Shown here piece after piece: positions 1-11,070 of a stretch of DNA of 64,000 nucleotides (position 1 is the first letter of the stretch; the number at the start of each line of letters is the position of its first letter). The notes beneath the pieces were generated by a model. That model saw only the letters and a list, made by a program, of their open reading frames with translations, did not search any database and was not told the DNA's origin. Position numbers and translations under genes: made by a program. Origin of the DNA: Pseudomonas sp. N40(2020) (GTDB lineage: Bacteria; Pseudomonadota; Gammaproteobacteria; Pseudomonadales; Pseudomonadaceae). The stretch spans positions 62,001-126,000 of the forward strand of contig NZ_JACSZV010000008.1 in the NCBI RefSeq assembly GCF_014472415.1. Reading direction: 5' to 3'.

Positions 1-233
1 TGGTCTTGCTCCAAGTGGGGTTTACCTAGCCACGAACTGTTGCCAGACGTGCGGTGCGCTCTTACCGCACCTTTTCACCCTTACCGTCGCCGAAGCGCTT
101 AGGCGGTTATTTTCTGTGGCACTTTCCGTAGGCTCACGCCTCCCAGGCATTACCTGGCACTTCGCCCTATGGAGCCCGGACTTTCCTCCCCCCCCTAATT
201 TTCATAGAGGGCAGCGACTGTCCGATCGACTCT
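1..233 (-). ncRNA. rnpB: RNase P RNA (M1 RNA), class A, 3' part outside window
   Basis: Catalytic RNA of RNase P, which removes tRNA 5' leaders. On the minus strand the sequence starts with AGAGTCGATCGGACAGTCGC and continues through the conserved GAGGAAAGTCCGGGCTCC block (about 168-187) and the ACGGTAAGGGTGAAAAGGTG segment, all hallmarks of bacterial class A RNase P RNA. About 233 nt are present and the usual length is about 350 nt, so the 3' end lies left of base 1. It sits just downstream of rsmI on the same strand, the usual Pseudomonas arrangement next to the mra/dcw cluster. The 5' end is set from the conserved first bases and may be off by a nucleotide or two. Confidence 0.96.
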
Positions 234-243
234 CCGCCGCGAA

Positions 244-271
244 GGTTAACGGCAGAGCGGCCGAAGAACAA
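244..271 (-). promoter_or_regulatory. candidate sigma-70 promoter of rnpB
   Basis: Reading the minus strand, TTGTTC (266-271) and TTAACC (244-249) are separated by 16 bp. The second hexamer lies 11-16 bases before the predicted RNA 5' end at 233, the right place for a -10 element. The match to consensus is only moderate, so this is inferred from position. Confidence 0.4.
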
Positions 272-306
272 GCGCTAAAAGCCCCAAGACCGCTATGGGC
301 GACGGC

Positions 307-1212
307 TTACACGTCTTTCTGTTTGTCCAGCGCGACCTGATACAGCACGTTTTTGCGCTCACCGGTGATCTGCGCTGCCAACGCAGCGGCACGCTTGAGC
401 GGCATCTCTTCGAGCAACAGATTGAGGACGCGCATCGCCTCGCTGCTGACGGCGTCTTCAGACTCCGGCGCTGTCCAGCCTGCGACCAACACCACGCACT
501 CGCCGCGCTGCTGATTGCTGTCGGACTCGACGAACGCGCGCAATTCAGCCAGGGGCAGTCCTTTGAGGGTTTCGAAGGTTTTGGTTATCTCACGAGCCAG
601 CAATGCCTGGCGCTCACCACCGAACACCGCCTCCATATCCTGCAGACATTCAAGAATGCGATGCGGGGCCTCGTAGAAAATCAGCGTGCGCGGCTCTTCC
701 TTAACTGCTTCCAGGCGCGCCTTGCGCCCAACCGACTTGGCCGGCAGAAAGCCTTCGAAGATGAATCGGTCGGATGGCAGGCCAGCCGCCGACAATGCCG
801 CGATCAAGGCGCAAGCGCCGGGCACCGGCACCACATTGATCCCCGCGGCACGGGCCTGACGTACCAGGTGATAGCCTGGATCGGAAATCAGCGGCGTACC
901 GGCATCGGAAATCAGCGCAACGTTGTCGCCCGCCAGCAAACGAGTAATAAAGCGGCTACCTTCATCTCGTTCGTTATGCTCGTGGCATGCGGCCAACGGC
1001 GTGGAGATACCGAAGTGCTGCATCAGTCGCTGCGAGTGACGCGTGTCCTCGGCAGCAATCAATGCCACTTCGCGGAGAATTTTCAGTGCCCGGGCGCTGA
1101 TGTCGTCCAGGTTGCCGATGGGCGTCGCCACCACATAAAGCGAGCCAGCAGCGGAATTCAAAGGACCTGGAGCAGTCAAAGCGCACACCTCATGATCGGT
1201 AAAAGCCGGCAT
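307..1212 (-). CDS. rsmI: 16S rRNA (cytidine1402-2'-O)-methyltransferase RsmI
   Basis: SAM-dependent tetrapyrrole-methylase-fold enzyme that 2'-O-methylates C1402 of 16S rRNA in the decoding centre, working with RsmH. The 301-residue protein has the family landmarks: LYVVATPIGNLDDIS (about 25-39), AAEDTRHS (about 53-60), LISDAGTPLISDPGYHLV (about 100-117) and a PVPGACALIAALSAAGLPSDRF segment split around residues 130-150. Length fits the family (about 286 residues in E. coli) with a slightly longer N-terminus, so a start near residue 20-24 is possible. It is divergent from lpoA, as in E. coli (yraL-yraM) and other Pseudomonas. Confidence in function is very high; only the start is uncertain. 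Confidence 0.97.
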   Translation of the reverse strand: MPAFTDHEVCALTAPGPLNSAAGSLYVVATPIGNLDDISARALKILREVALIAAEDTRHSQRLMQHFGISTPLAACHEHNERDEGSRFITRLLAGDNVALISDAGTPLISDPGYHLVRQARAAGINVVPVPGACALIAALSAAGLPSDRFIFEGFLPAKSVGRKARLEAVKEEPRTLIFYEAPHRILECLQDMEAVFGGERQALLAREITKTFETLKGLPLAELRAFVESDSNQQRGECVVLVAGWTAPESEDAVSSEAMRVLNLLLEEMPLKRAAALAAQITGERKNVLYQVALDKQKDV

Positions 1213-1389
1213 TGTAACGCGTCACGAGGCTTGCGATGCGCTCTGCCCGCACACGGTTTTGCGCGCAGATCTGCGGCTCCGCAACATTTACTCCAGCTAA
1301 ATTGACTGATTCACGCCACTAACATCGCGCCCCGGCCAGTGCTTGGGTACAATTCCACGCTAATTTGATCGAGTATCAGGAACACTTAC

Positions 1390-3200
1390 ATGATCGCTTG
1401 CCTGCGGCTGTTCACTGCCCTCTGCCTCGCTGCCCTTTTGGCGGCCTGTGCCAGCTCCCCTTCCTCCAGCCTTGGCGAACTTCCACGGACTCCGGATGCC
1501 AGCATCGAGCAACTGCTCGAACAGGCTACCCAGGCTAAAACCCCGGAAAAAGCCGCCCTGCTGCGCCTGAGCGCAGCGGATCTGGCTTATCGTCAGGGCA
1601 ATGCCGGACAGTCCGCGCAAATCCTGCAACAAGTGCCCGTTGAACAGCTAAAGCCGGGGCAGCAGATTTTTGCTAACACGTTGGCCGCCGAACTGGCCAT
1701 GACCCGCAATCAGCCGAAAGCCGCGCTGACCGCACTGAGCCACCCGAGCCTGCAAAAGCTGGGTGAGATGCCGGAAGAGCAGCAGGTGCGCACCGGCACC
1801 GTTCATGCCCGCGCCCTCGAAGCCGATGGCCAGACATTGGCCGCCGCCCGCGAGCGCATCTTCATTGCGCCGATGCTGCAAGGCGAAGCCGCGAGCAAGA
1901 ACCACGAAGCAATCTGGACACTGATTGCTTCGCTGCCGACCGACCAATTGCAACCAAACAACACCGATGACCTCGGTGGCTGGATGGCTCTGGCGCAGGC
2001 GGTTAAAACCGCTGGCACCCTGGAGCAGCAGCAGGCCGCTATCGACACCTGGCGCGCACAGAATCCAAAGCACCCAGCAGCGATCAACCTGCCACTGCCG
2101 CTGACCAAGCTCAAGGAACTGGCCAGCCAGCCCCTGAGCAAAATCGCCCTGCTGCTGCCGCAAGACGGCCAGCTGGCTTCAGTCGGCAAAGCATTGCGTG
2201 AAGGTTTCATGGCCGCGCACTACCAGGCTCAACAGGCCGGGCAGAAGCCGCCAGCCATCGAGTTCTACGACAGCTCGAAACTGACCTCGATGGACGAGTT
2301 CTACCGCAAGGCTCAGGCAGACGGCGTGCAATTGGTCGTTGGCCCGCTGGAAAAACCACTGGTCAAACAACTGAGCACCCGCCCGCAACTACCAATCACC
2401 ACCCTGGCGCTGAACTACAGCGAAGGCGATCAAGGCCCGGCGCAACTGTTCCAGTTTGGTCTGGCCGCTGAAGACGAAGCCCGCGAAGTCTCCCGTCGCG
2501 CCCGCGCCGACGGCCTGCACCGCGCCGCAATCATGGTGCCAAAAGGCGAATGGGGTGACCGCGTGCTGCGTGCGTTCAGCCAGGACTGGCAAGCCAATGG
2601 CGGCAGCATCGTTGCCACAGAGCGTGTTGATCAGCCGGTGCAACTCGCCCAGCAGATCGCCGACATGTTCCAGTTGCGCCAGAGTGAAGCCCGCGCCAAG
2701 AGCCTGCAGAATGCGGCTGGCACCAACGTCGCCGCACAGCCTTCGCGTCGTCAGGACATTGAGTTCATCTTCCTTGCTGCCACTCCACAGCAAGCGCAGC
2801 AGATCAAGCCGACCCTGAACTTCCAGTACGCTGGTGATGTTCCGGTTTACGCGACCTCCCACGTGTACAGCGCCAGCGGCGATGTGAACCAGTACAACGA
2901 CATGAACGGCATTCGCTTCTGCGAAACCCCATGGCTACTGGAAGCCAACGATCCGCTGCGCCAGCAAGTCACCGCACAGTGGCCACAAGCCGCCGGCAGC
3001 CTCGGCCGCCTGTATGCCATGGGCGTCGACGCCTATCGTCTGGCACCGCGTTTGGGCCAACTCAAAGCCCTGCCGGACAGCCGCATCGAAGGGCAGTCGG
3101 GCAGCCTCGGCATGACTCAGACTCAGCGTGTTGTGCGTCAGTTGCCTTGGGCGCAGTTTGTCAGCGGTCAGATTCAACGTCTGCCGGACACCGCGCGCTA

Positions 3201-3201
<1 letters not shown>
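1390..3201 (+). CDS. lpoA: LpoA, outer-membrane lipoprotein activator of penicillin-binding protein
   Basis: Outer-membrane lipoprotein (LppC/LpoA family) that reaches through the peptidoglycan and stimulates the class A PBP transpeptidase. Of 603 residues, the first 19 form a lipoprotein signal peptide ending in the lipobox LLAAC with Cys20 as lipidation site. Residues about 30-240 are alanine/glutamine-rich helical (TPR-like) and about 255-600 form the periplasmic-binding-protein-like domain (KIALLLPQDGQLASVGKALR, VGPLEKPLVKQL, HRAAIMVPKGEWGDRV). Its stop overlaps the yraN start (TAATG), so it heads a translationally coupled set lpoA-yraN-gmhA-BON. Length and neighbours match the family well. 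Confidence 0.95.
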
Positions 3202-4833
<1,632 letters not shown>

Positions 4834-4853
4834 TAGCTGAAACGCGCACACAA

Positions 4854-4884
4854 AAAAGGCGATCCATCCGGATCGCCTTTTTTA
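4854..4884. terminator. bidirectional rho-independent terminator
   Basis: GGCGATCC-atcc-GGATCGCC stem (4858-4877) with an A-tract before and a T-tract after it. Lies between the convergent BON lipoprotein gene (+) and sspB (-), so it can serve both. Confidence 0.92.
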
Positions 4885-5298
4885 TTACTTCACCACTTTC
4901 AAACTTGGCCGGCCGCTAGGGCGCGGTGGCTCGCTGTCCGGTGGCGGCAAGTCGTCATCCGGCTCGATGTCGTCTTCGTCATCCATCGGCGACTCGATAT
5001 CGAACACCATGCCCTGCCCGTTCTCCCGGGCGTAGATGCCCAGGATTGCGCTGATCGGCACGTACAGACTGTGCGGGACACCACCGAAGCGACCTTCGAA
5101 GGTCACTACGTCGTTGTCCATGTGCAGATGCCGCACAGCGCTGGGCGAGATGTTCAGGACAATCTGCCCGTCACTGGCGAAACCCTGCGGCACCTGCACC
5201 GCTGGGTACTCGGAGTTGACCAGCATGTGCGGGGTGCAATCGTTATCCACAATCCACTCGTAGAGCGCGCGGACCAGATAAGGTCGACTGGAGTTCAT
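4885..5298 (-). CDS. sspB: ClpXP protease specificity-enhancing factor SspB
   Basis: Adaptor (137 aa) that binds ssrA-tagged polypeptides from stalled ribosomes and delivers them to ClpXP. The N-terminal SspB fold begins MNSSRPYLVRALYEWIVDN and includes GQIVLNISPSAVRHL. It is followed by an acidic, flexible linker (about 101-120, rich in D/E/P) and a C-terminal RPSLKVVK tail that resembles the XB peptide by which SspB docks on the ClpX zinc-binding domain. Lies 16 bp downstream of sspA on the same strand, the conserved sspA-sspB operon. Confidence 0.96.
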   Translation of the reverse strand: MNSSRPYLVRALYEWIVDNDCTPHMLVNSEYPAVQVPQGFASDGQIVLNISPSAVRHLHMDNDVVTFEGRFGGVPHSLYVPISAILGIYARENGQGMVFDIESPMDDEDDIEPDDDLPPPDSEPPRPSGRPSLKVVK

Positions 5299-5314
5299 AG
5301 CGGCTCCTTAAGCC

Positions 5315-5932
5315 TTAGCGCATATCGCGTTCGACACCAGACAGACTCGCCTGGAAAGCCTCACGCGCAAACTGGCGCTCCATATAATCAAGCAGCGGCT
5401 TGGCTGGCCGCGGCAGTTCAATACCCAGAATCGGCAAACGCCAGAGTATTGGCAATAGGCAGCAATCCACCAGACTTTGTTCCTCACTGAGGAAAAACGG
5501 CTTGTCGGCAAACAGCGGCGACACGCCCGTCAGGCTTTCTCGCAATTCCTTACGCGCCACGACACGCGCGGCCTCCTTGGACTTGGGATCAAGTATCAGA
5601 TCCACCAGACCACACCAGTCACGCTGAATACGGTGAATCAGCAGACGACTGTTGGCACGCGCCACCGGATAAACCGGCATCAATGGCGGGTGCGGGTAAC
5701 GCTCATCCAGATATTCCATCACCACGGTCGACTCCCACAACGCCAGGTCACGATCGACCAGCGTGGGCAGGCTTCCGTAAGGGTTCACCTCAATCAGTTT
5801 AGGCGGCTGGCGACCAGCTTCCACATAAATGATCTCGGCGCTGACACCCTTCTCTGCAAGTACGATACGCACCCGGTGGGAATAGTGGTCGGCGGGGTCG
5901 GAGTAACAGGCCAACCGATTGGTCACGCCCAT
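5315..5932 (-). CDS. sspA: stringent starvation protein A (GST fold, RNA polymerase-associated)
   Basis: Transcription factor (205 aa) with glutathione-S-transferase fold but no GST activity; it binds RNA polymerase holoenzyme and, in Pseudomonas and Francisella relatives, affects virulence, alginate and acid tolerance. The N-terminal thioredoxin-like half ([24 protein letters not shown], about 7-30) and the [19 protein letters not shown] segment (about 50-68) are typical; the C-terminal helical domain carries [19 protein letters not shown]. Encoded upstream of sspB and downstream of petC, separated from petC by a long hairpin. Confidence 0.95.
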   Translation of the reverse strand: MGVTNRLACYSDPADHYSHRVRIVLAEKGVSAEIIYVEAGRQPPKLIEVNPYGSLPTLVDRDLALWESTVVMEYLDERYPHPPLMPVYPVARANSRLLIHRIQRDWCGLVDLILDPKSKEAARVVARKELRESLTGVSPLFADKPFFLSEEQSLVDCCLLPILWRLPILGIELPRPAKPLLDYMERQFAREAFQASLSGVERDMR

Positions 5933-5969
5933 GGCGATCCTCCTCGCTTGTTGAAATTATCGGAACCGG

Positions 5970-6054
5970 AAAAACGCGCGCGCCCAGAGGGCGCCTCCGG
6001 CAAAGCCTGGCTGACCAGACGTTGCGCTATCGGAGACGCCCTTGGGCGCGCGCG
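5970..6054 (-). terminator. long hairpin between petC and sspA, probable petABC terminator
   Basis: Arms 5975-5999 and 6031-6054 are near-perfect inverted repeats of about 24 bp, with a 31-nt loop that holds its own small CTGG/CCAG hairpin. Read on the minus strand (direction of petABC) the stem ends in GCGCGCGCG followed by five T (5974-5970). This is a terminator-like signal, possibly leaky, because sspA follows on the same strand with a gap of under 150 bp from petC. Confidence 0.7.
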
Positions 6055-6079
6055 ATTAACAGCAATGCTTTGAAGCGTA

Positions 6080-6862
6080 TCAGTGCACGTCTTTCCAGTA
6101 TTCACGCTTGAGCAGATAGGCGAACACAAAGAAGAACGCCAAGTACAGCAAAACGTAAGTACCGATGCGCTGATGTTGCAGCTTAACCGGGTTAGCCGAG
6201 TAAGCCAGGAAGGTTACCAGATTCTTGACCTTCTCATCGAACTGCTCTTCGTTCAGAGCACCGGACTTCGGCACGATGGTCAACTGATCGCACGCTTCAT
6301 GGGTCAAAGGCGTACCGGTCAGCGGATCATATTGCTTCTTGCCGTCCTCGACGATCTGCACCTGTTTGCAACCCACGACCTGACGACCCTGCAGGCCGAC
6401 CAGCACGTTAGGCATGCCGACGTTCGGGAAGACCTTGTTGTTCACACCCCAAGGACGCGCAGGATCTTCGTAGAACGACTTCAGGTAACCGTAGAGCCAG
6501 TCAGTGCCACGCACGCGAGCCACCAGCGTCAGATCCGGTGGCGCAGCACCGAACCAGGTCTTGGCGTCCGCCGGCTGCATGCCGATGTTCATGTGATCGC
6601 CGATCTTGGCACCCGTGAACACCAGTTTCTCCAGCATCAGTTCGTGAGGCACGCCGAGGTCATCAGCCACGCGCTCGTAACGCTGGAACTTGGCACTGTG
6701 GCACCCCATGCAATAGTTGGCAAAGGTACGTGCGCCATCCTGCAAGGCAGCCTTGTCGGAAACGTCGATGTCGACTTTTTCCAGTTCCGGACCGCCAGAT
6801 TCAGCGGCGAAAGACAGGACAGGCAAAGCAGCAAAAAGCAGAGCAAAAAATAACTTTTTCAT
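6080..6862 (-). CDS. petC: cytochrome c1 of the bc1 complex
   Basis: Membrane-anchored c-type cytochrome (260 aa) that passes electrons from the Rieske protein to soluble cytochrome c in respiratory complex III. It has a cleavable signal peptide (1-19, KKLFFALLFAALPVLSFAA), a CMGCH haem attachment site at 51-55, a probable Met ligand in DHMNIGMQPADAK, and a single C-terminal membrane anchor (YVLLYLAFFFVFAYLLKREY). Its start overlaps the petB stop by one base (TGATG). Third gene of petABC. Unlike several beta- and gammaproteobacteria, petC here follows petB as a separate gene, not a fusion. Confidence 0.97.
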   Translation of the reverse strand: MKKLFFALLFAALPVLSFAAESGGPELEKVDIDVSDKAALQDGARTFANYCMGCHSAKFQRYERVADDLGVPHELMLEKLVFTGAKIGDHMNIGMQPADAKTWFGAAPPDLTLVARVRGTDWLYGYLKSFYEDPARPWGVNNKVFPNVGMPNVLVGLQGRQVVGCKQVQIVEDGKKQYDPLTGTPLTHEACDQLTIVPKSGALNEEQFDEKVKNLVTFLAYSANPVKLQHQRIGTYVLLYLAFFFVFAYLLKREYWKDVH

Positions 6863-8076
6863 CAGCCAGTCACCCTTTCCGGAACCGGTTTGGTCTTCTC
6901 GAGCCTGGTGTAGAACGGCATCAGAATGAAGTAGGCGAAGTACAAGAAGGTGCAGACCTGCGACAGCAAGGTTCGCCCCGGTGTCGGAGACAGAACGCCC
7001 AGAATGCCCAGAATCACGAACGAAATGCAGAACACCAACAGCCAGATTTTGCTCATCCAGCCCTTATAGCGCATCGACTTGACGGGACTGCGATCGAGCC
7101 ATGGCAGGACAAATAGCACGGCGATGGCCGCGCCCATGGCGATAACACCCATGAGCTTGTCCGGAATAGCCCGCAGGATCGCGTAGAACGGTGTGAAGTA
7201 CCAGACCGGCGCAATGTGCTCTGGCGTCTTGAACGGGTTAGCCGGCTCGAAGTTTGGCTTTTCGAGGAAGTAGCCGCCCATTTCCGGGAAGAAGAACACG
7301 ATAAAGCAGAAGATGAACAGGAACACCACTACGCCGACAATATCCTTCACGGTGTAGTAAGGGTGGAAGGCAATGCCATCCAGCGGGATGCCGTTTTCGT
7401 CTTTGTGCTTCTTGATGTCGACGCCGTCAGGGTTGTTCGAACCCACTTCGTGCAGCGCCAGAATGTGCAACACCACCAGACCGAGAATCACGATTGGCAG
7501 GGCCACCACGTGCAAGGCGAAGAAGCGGTTCAGGGTGATCCCGGAGATCAGATAGTCACCACGGATCCACTGAGTCAGGTCGTTACCGATGACCGGAATC
7601 GCACCGAACAGCGAGATGATCACCTGCGCACCCCAGTAGGACATCTGCCCCCAAGGCAGCAGATAACCCATGAAGGCCTCGGCCATCAGCGCCAGGTAGA
7701 TCAGCATGCCGAACACCCAGACCAGTTCACGCGGTTTCTGATACGAACCGTAGAGCAGGCCACGGAACATGTGCAGATAGACCACGATGAAAAACGCCGA
7801 GGCACCAGTGGAGTGAAGCAGGCGCAGGATCGAGCCGTACTCGACGTCACGCATGATGTATTCGACGGAAGCAAACGCTTCTTCTGCCGACGGCGTGTAA
7901 CTCATCGTCAGCCAGACACCGGTGACGATCTGGTTGACCAGAACGAGCAGCGCCAGCGAGCCGAAGAAATAGAAGAAGTTGAAGTTTTTTGGAGCGTAAT
8001 ACTTGCTGAGATGGTCTTCCCACATTTTGGTGGCAGGGAAGCGCGCATCAACCCAATCCATGAACTTGCTCATCAC
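6862..8076 (-). CDS. petB: cytochrome b of the bc1 complex
   Basis: Eight-helix cytochrome b (404 aa) carrying haems bL and bH and the Qo and Qi quinone sites. Haem-ligand histidines are visible in helices B and D (LHSTGASAFFIVVYLHMF; RFFALHVVALPIVILGLVVL + HILALHE). The Qo-site motif that is PEWY in mitochondria reads PVWYFTPFYAILR here. The 4-base overlap with petA (ATGA) and 1-base overlap with petC indicate a coupled operon. Confidence 0.98.
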   Translation of the reverse strand: MMSKFMDWVDARFPATKMWEDHLSKYYAPKNFNFFYFFGSLALLVLVNQIVTGVWLTMSYTPSAEEAFASVEYIMRDVEYGSILRLLHSTGASAFFIVVYLHMFRGLLYGSYQKPRELVWVFGMLIYLALMAEAFMGYLLPWGQMSYWGAQVIISLFGAIPVIGNDLTQWIRGDYLISGITLNRFFALHVVALPIVILGLVVLHILALHEVGSNNPDGVDIKKHKDENGIPLDGIAFHPYYTVKDIVGVVVFLFIFCFIVFFFPEMGGYFLEKPNFEPANPFKTPEHIAPVWYFTPFYAILRAIPDKLMGVIAMGAAIAVLFVLPWLDRSPVKSMRYKGWMSKIWLLVFCISFVILGILGVLSPTPGRTLLSQVCTFLYFAYFILMPFYTRLEKTKPVPERVTG

Positions 8077-8666
8077 GCTTTCTCCGTATCGACGCCAATG
8101 ACAATCAGGTCATCGGTCTCATAGGAATGCGGGGGAACTGGCAGGTTCAAAGGCGCAGGTTGCGACTTGTAGACGCGGCCAGCCAGATCGTAGTGAGAAC
8201 CGTGGCAAGGGCAGAAATAACCGCCTACCCAGTCTTTACCCAGATCCGCAGGTGCCACTTCGGGACGGAAGGTTGGTGAGCAACCCAAGTGCGTGCAGAT
8301 CCCGATCAGCAGCAGAATTTCCGGCTTGATCGATCGCACTTCAGGGTCGACATAGGTGGGTTGCGTGGAGTTTTTGGAGGTTGGATCAGAGAGCTGGCCC
8401 TCGATCTTCTTGAGATTCCCCAGGATTTCCTCAGTACGGCGGACAATGAACACCGGCTGGCCGCGCCACTCAGCAATCATCTGCTGTCCTGGCTCGATTT
8501 TGCTGACATTCACTTTCACCGGTGCACCTGCGGCTTTTGCCTTGGCACTGGGAAACCATGACCCCACGAACGGGACCGCAGCCCCCACCGCTCCTGCAGC
8601 ACCCACCACGGATGTGGCTGCTACCAAGAAGCGACGCCGGCCTGCATTCACGCCGTCATTGCTCAT
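8073..8666 (-). CDS. petA: Rieske iron-sulfur protein of the bc1 complex
   Basis: 197-residue [2Fe-2S] subunit that takes electrons from ubiquinol at the Qo site. N-terminal twin-arginine signal-anchor (GRRRFLVAATS, about 9-19, then a hydrophobic alanine/glycine stretch), consistent with Tat export. Cluster-binding motifs CTHLGC (124-129) and CPCHGSH (152-158) supply two Cys, two His and the disulfide pair. First gene of petABC; a GAGGA ribosome-binding site precedes the ATG. Confidence 0.98.
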   Translation of the reverse strand: MSNDGVNAGRRRFLVAATSVVGAAGAVGAAVPFVGSWFPSAKAKAAGAPVKVNVSKIEPGQQMIAEWRGQPVFIVRRTEEILGNLKKIEGQLSDPTSKNSTQPTYVDPEVRSIKPEILLLIGICTHLGCSPTFRPEVAPADLGKDWVGGYFCPCHGSHYDLAGRVYKSQPAPLNLPVPPHSYETDDLIVIGVDTEKA

Positions 8667-8878
8667 TCAGTCCTCTCCCATCAGCTTTGTGGCCTGTTAA
8701 ATCAGGCATCTACTAAATAAATCAATGTTACTTATAAAAATTTTGCCGAGATGGTAATGAAAAGCCCCAATTCTGACAAGGGAATTACCCGGAGCTCTTA
8801 CCCTCAAGCCTTGCAGTATAGGGGGTCTACGGAAGTGGCAAGTTGTCGCAGCGCAATTCTTTTGATAAATCGCAGGCA

Positions 8879-8919
8879 TAAAAAAACGCCCGGTTCCGTG
8901 AGGAATCGGGCGTTCTTTT
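8879..8919 (-). terminator. rpsI terminator
   Basis: On the minus strand, AACGCCCGATTCC-tcac-GGAACCGGGCGTT followed by T7. Just downstream of rpsI and before the petA promoter region; the T/A tracts on both sides may let it work in both directions. Confidence 0.9.
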
Positions 8920-8936
8920 TGAACGTGGAAGCGGAA

Positions 8937-9329
8937 TTAACGCTTCGAGTACTGCGGACGCTTACGCGCTTTACGCAGACCAACTTTCTTACGTTCAACT
9001 TCACGGGCGTCGCGAGTAACGAAGCCAGCTTTGCGCAGAGCGCCACGCAGGGTTTCGTCGTAGTCCATCAGAGCGCGAGTGATGCCGTGGCGGATTGCGC
9101 CAGCTTGACCACTTACACCACCGCCGATCACGGTGACGTAGATGTCGAACTTCTCGACAGTCTCAGTCAGCTCCAGCGGCTGACGAACTACCATGCGGGC
9201 AGTTTCGCGGCCGAAGAAGTTTTCCAGCGAACGGTTGTTGATGGAGATATTACCAGTACCCGGACGCAGGAAAACGCGTGCGGTTGCGGTCTTGCGACGG
9301 CCAGTGCCGTAATTTTGAGTCGCCGACAT
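8937..9329 (-). CDS. rpsI: 30S ribosomal protein S9
   Basis: 130 residues, exact family length. Begins [20 protein letters not shown] and ends with the basic tail [11 protein letters not shown] that reaches the P-site tRNA. Second gene of the conserved rplM-rpsI operon, 14 bp after rplM. Confidence 0.99.
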   Translation of the reverse strand: MSATQNYGTGRRKTATARVFLRPGTGNISINNRSLENFFGRETARMVVRQPLELTETVEKFDIYVTVIGGGVSGQAGAIRHGITRALMDYDETLRGALRKAGFVTRDAREVERKKVGLRKARKRPQYSKR

Positions 9330-9343
9330 AATGTACTATTCCG

Positions 9344-9772
9344 TTAAAACTTCAGTTCTTGGGGCTGCTGAGCAGTATGTGGGTGTGCAGCGCCCGCATA
9401 GACTTTCAGCTTACGGTACATGTCGCGACCCAGTGGGTTTTTAGGCAGCATGCCTTTAACCGCGGTCTCGATCACGCGCTCAGGGGCTTTAGCGATCAGC
9501 TTTTCAAAGTTGATCGACTTGATGCCGCCCGGGAAACCGGAGTGGGAGTAGTACATTTTGTCAGTGGTTTTAGCGCCGGTAACACGGATCTGCTCGGCGT
9601 TGATTACGACGATGTAGTCGCCGGTGTCAACGTGAGGAGTGTACTCAGGCTTGTGCTTGCCACGCAGACGGCTCGCGATTTCGGTGGCCAGACGACCCAG
9701 GGTCTGACCAGCAGCGTCGACGACAAACCAGTCGCGCTTTACTGTTTCCGGTTTAGCAGTAAAAGTTTTCAT
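9344..9772 (-). CDS. rplM: 50S ribosomal protein L13
   Basis: 142 residues, family length, starting [20 protein letters not shown] with the conserved [24 protein letters not shown] block (split, about 27-50) and the C-terminal [15 protein letters not shown]. First gene of rplM-rpsI; the leader upstream contains a good sigma-70 promoter. Confidence 0.99.
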   Translation of the reverse strand: MKTFTAKPETVKRDWFVVDAAGQTLGRLATEIASRLRGKHKPEYTPHVDTGDYIVVINAEQIRVTGAKTTDKMYYSHSGFPGGIKSINFEKLIAKAPERVIETAVKGMLPKNPLGRDMYRKLKVYAGAAHPHTAQQPQELKF

Positions 9773-9813
9773 TCTTTATAGCCTCAGGGGCCGCCCTGTA
9801 AATTAGACGGCGG

Positions 9814-9842
9814 ATCTTACTGAATAGTGCGTACTTTGACAA
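9814..9842 (-). promoter_or_regulatory. sigma-70 promoter of rplM-rpsI
   Basis: Minus strand TTGTCA (9837-9842), 17 bp, TAAGAT (9814-9819). This places the transcript start about 35 bp before the rplM ATG, leaving a short leader. Confidence 0.7.
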
Positions 9843-10017
9843 GTCAAAGGCAGCCGGATACAGACGCTTTCGGGGGCTCGGGTCGGCGCGTCCGTTCAAC
9901 GGCAAGATTCTTCGGCGGCGGCGCATCACTTCCACTGCAGAAAGAGGTCGGCAATTATGCAGATTGCGAAAAATAATTCAACCTGCTTTTATGATTGTTT
10001 TGCCCAAGGAGCACCCG

Positions 10018-11058
10018 ATGGACTATCGCCAGCTAGGCCGTACCGACCTGAACGTGAGTGCAATCTGCCTCGGCACCATGACTTGGGGCGAGCAAAACAC
10101 TGAAGTTGAAGCCTTCGCACAGATTGAACGGGCCAAAGAGGCCGGGATCAATTTCATCGACACCGCCGAGATGTACCCGGTGCCGCCGAAAGCCGAAACC
10201 TACGCCACCACCGAGCGCTACATCGGCAATTACTTCAAAAGTCGGGGCGATCGTGCCGACTGGATCCTGGCCAGCAAGATCGCCGGCCCGGGCAACACCA
10301 TCGACTACATCCGCGACAAAAATCTGCGCCACAACCGCCAGCACATCACCGAAGCGGTAGATGCCAGCCTCAAACGCCTGCAAACCGATTACATCGATCT
10401 CTACCAGTTGCACTGGCCTGAGCGCAGCACCAACTTTTTCGGACAGCTGGGCTACAAACACAAGATCGAAGCCAACCTGACCCCGCTCGAAGACACCCTT
10501 GAAGCGCTCGACGAGCAGGTGAAGGCCGGCAAGATCCGCCACATCGGTCTGTCCAACGAAACGCCGTGGGGCACCATGCGTTTCCTCGCTCTGGCCGAAG
10601 CCCGTGGCTGGCCGCGCGCTGTGTCGATCCAGAACCCTTACAACCTGCTCAACCGCAGCTTCGAAGTCGGCCTGGCCGAAATCGCCATCCGCGAACAGTG
10701 CGGCCTGCTCGCCTATTCGCCGTTGGCGTTCGGTTTCCTGTCGGGCAAGTACGAAGGTGGCGCCCGCCCGCCAAAAGGTCGCCTGAGCCTCTACAGCCGC
10801 TTCAGCCGCTACTTCAATCCGCAATCGGAAGCTGCCTGCAGCCGTTACGTTGCACTGGCCCGTGAACACGGTCTGGATCCGGCGCAAATGGCCCTGGCGT
10901 TCGTGACCCAGCAACCGTTCGTCACCAGCAACATCATGGGTGCAACCACTCTTGAGCAACTGGACAGCAACATTGCCAGTTTCGATCTGAAACTTTCCGA
11001 TGAAGTGCTGGCAGGGATCGAGGCGATTCACAAGGATCATCCAAATCCTGCGCCATAA
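10018..11058 (+). CDS. NADP(H)-dependent aldo/keto reductase, Tas-like
   Basis: 346-residue (alpha/beta)8 aldo-keto reductase that reduces aldehydes or ketones with NADPH; the substrate is unknown. The catalytic tetrad is visible as Asp48 (FIDTAEMY), Tyr53, Lys87 (LASKIAG) and His132 (YQLHWPE). The N-terminus MDYRQLGRTDLNVSAICLGT matches the E. coli Tas/YgdS subgroup. The ATG at 10018 is preceded by AAGGAG at good spacing; the reading frame extends 18 codons further without similarity. Monocistronic, flanked downstream by a palindromic repeat element. Confidence 0.92.
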   Translation: MDYRQLGRTDLNVSAICLGTMTWGEQNTEVEAFAQIERAKEAGINFIDTAEMYPVPPKAETYATTERYIGNYFKSRGDRADWILASKIAGPGNTIDYIRDKNLRHNRQHITEAVDASLKRLQTDYIDLYQLHWPERSTNFFGQLGYKHKIEANLTPLEDTLEALDEQVKAGKIRHIGLSNETPWGTMRFLALAEARGWPRAVSIQNPYNLLNRSFEVGLAEIAIREQCGLLAYSPLAFGFLSGKYEGGARPPKGRLSLYSRFSRYFNPQSEAACSRYVALAREHGLDPAQMALAFVTQQPFVTSNIMGATTLEQLDSNIASFDLKLSDEVLAGIEAIHKDHPNPAP

Positions 11059-11070
11059 GTAAAAAAGAGT

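Noticed and set aside
295..1305. 336-codon open frame on the + strand
   Set aside because: Antisense to rsmI.
8697..8879. 60-codon open frame between petA and rpsI on the - strand
   Set aside because: Spans a promoter region and terminator; no ribosome-binding site or similarity.
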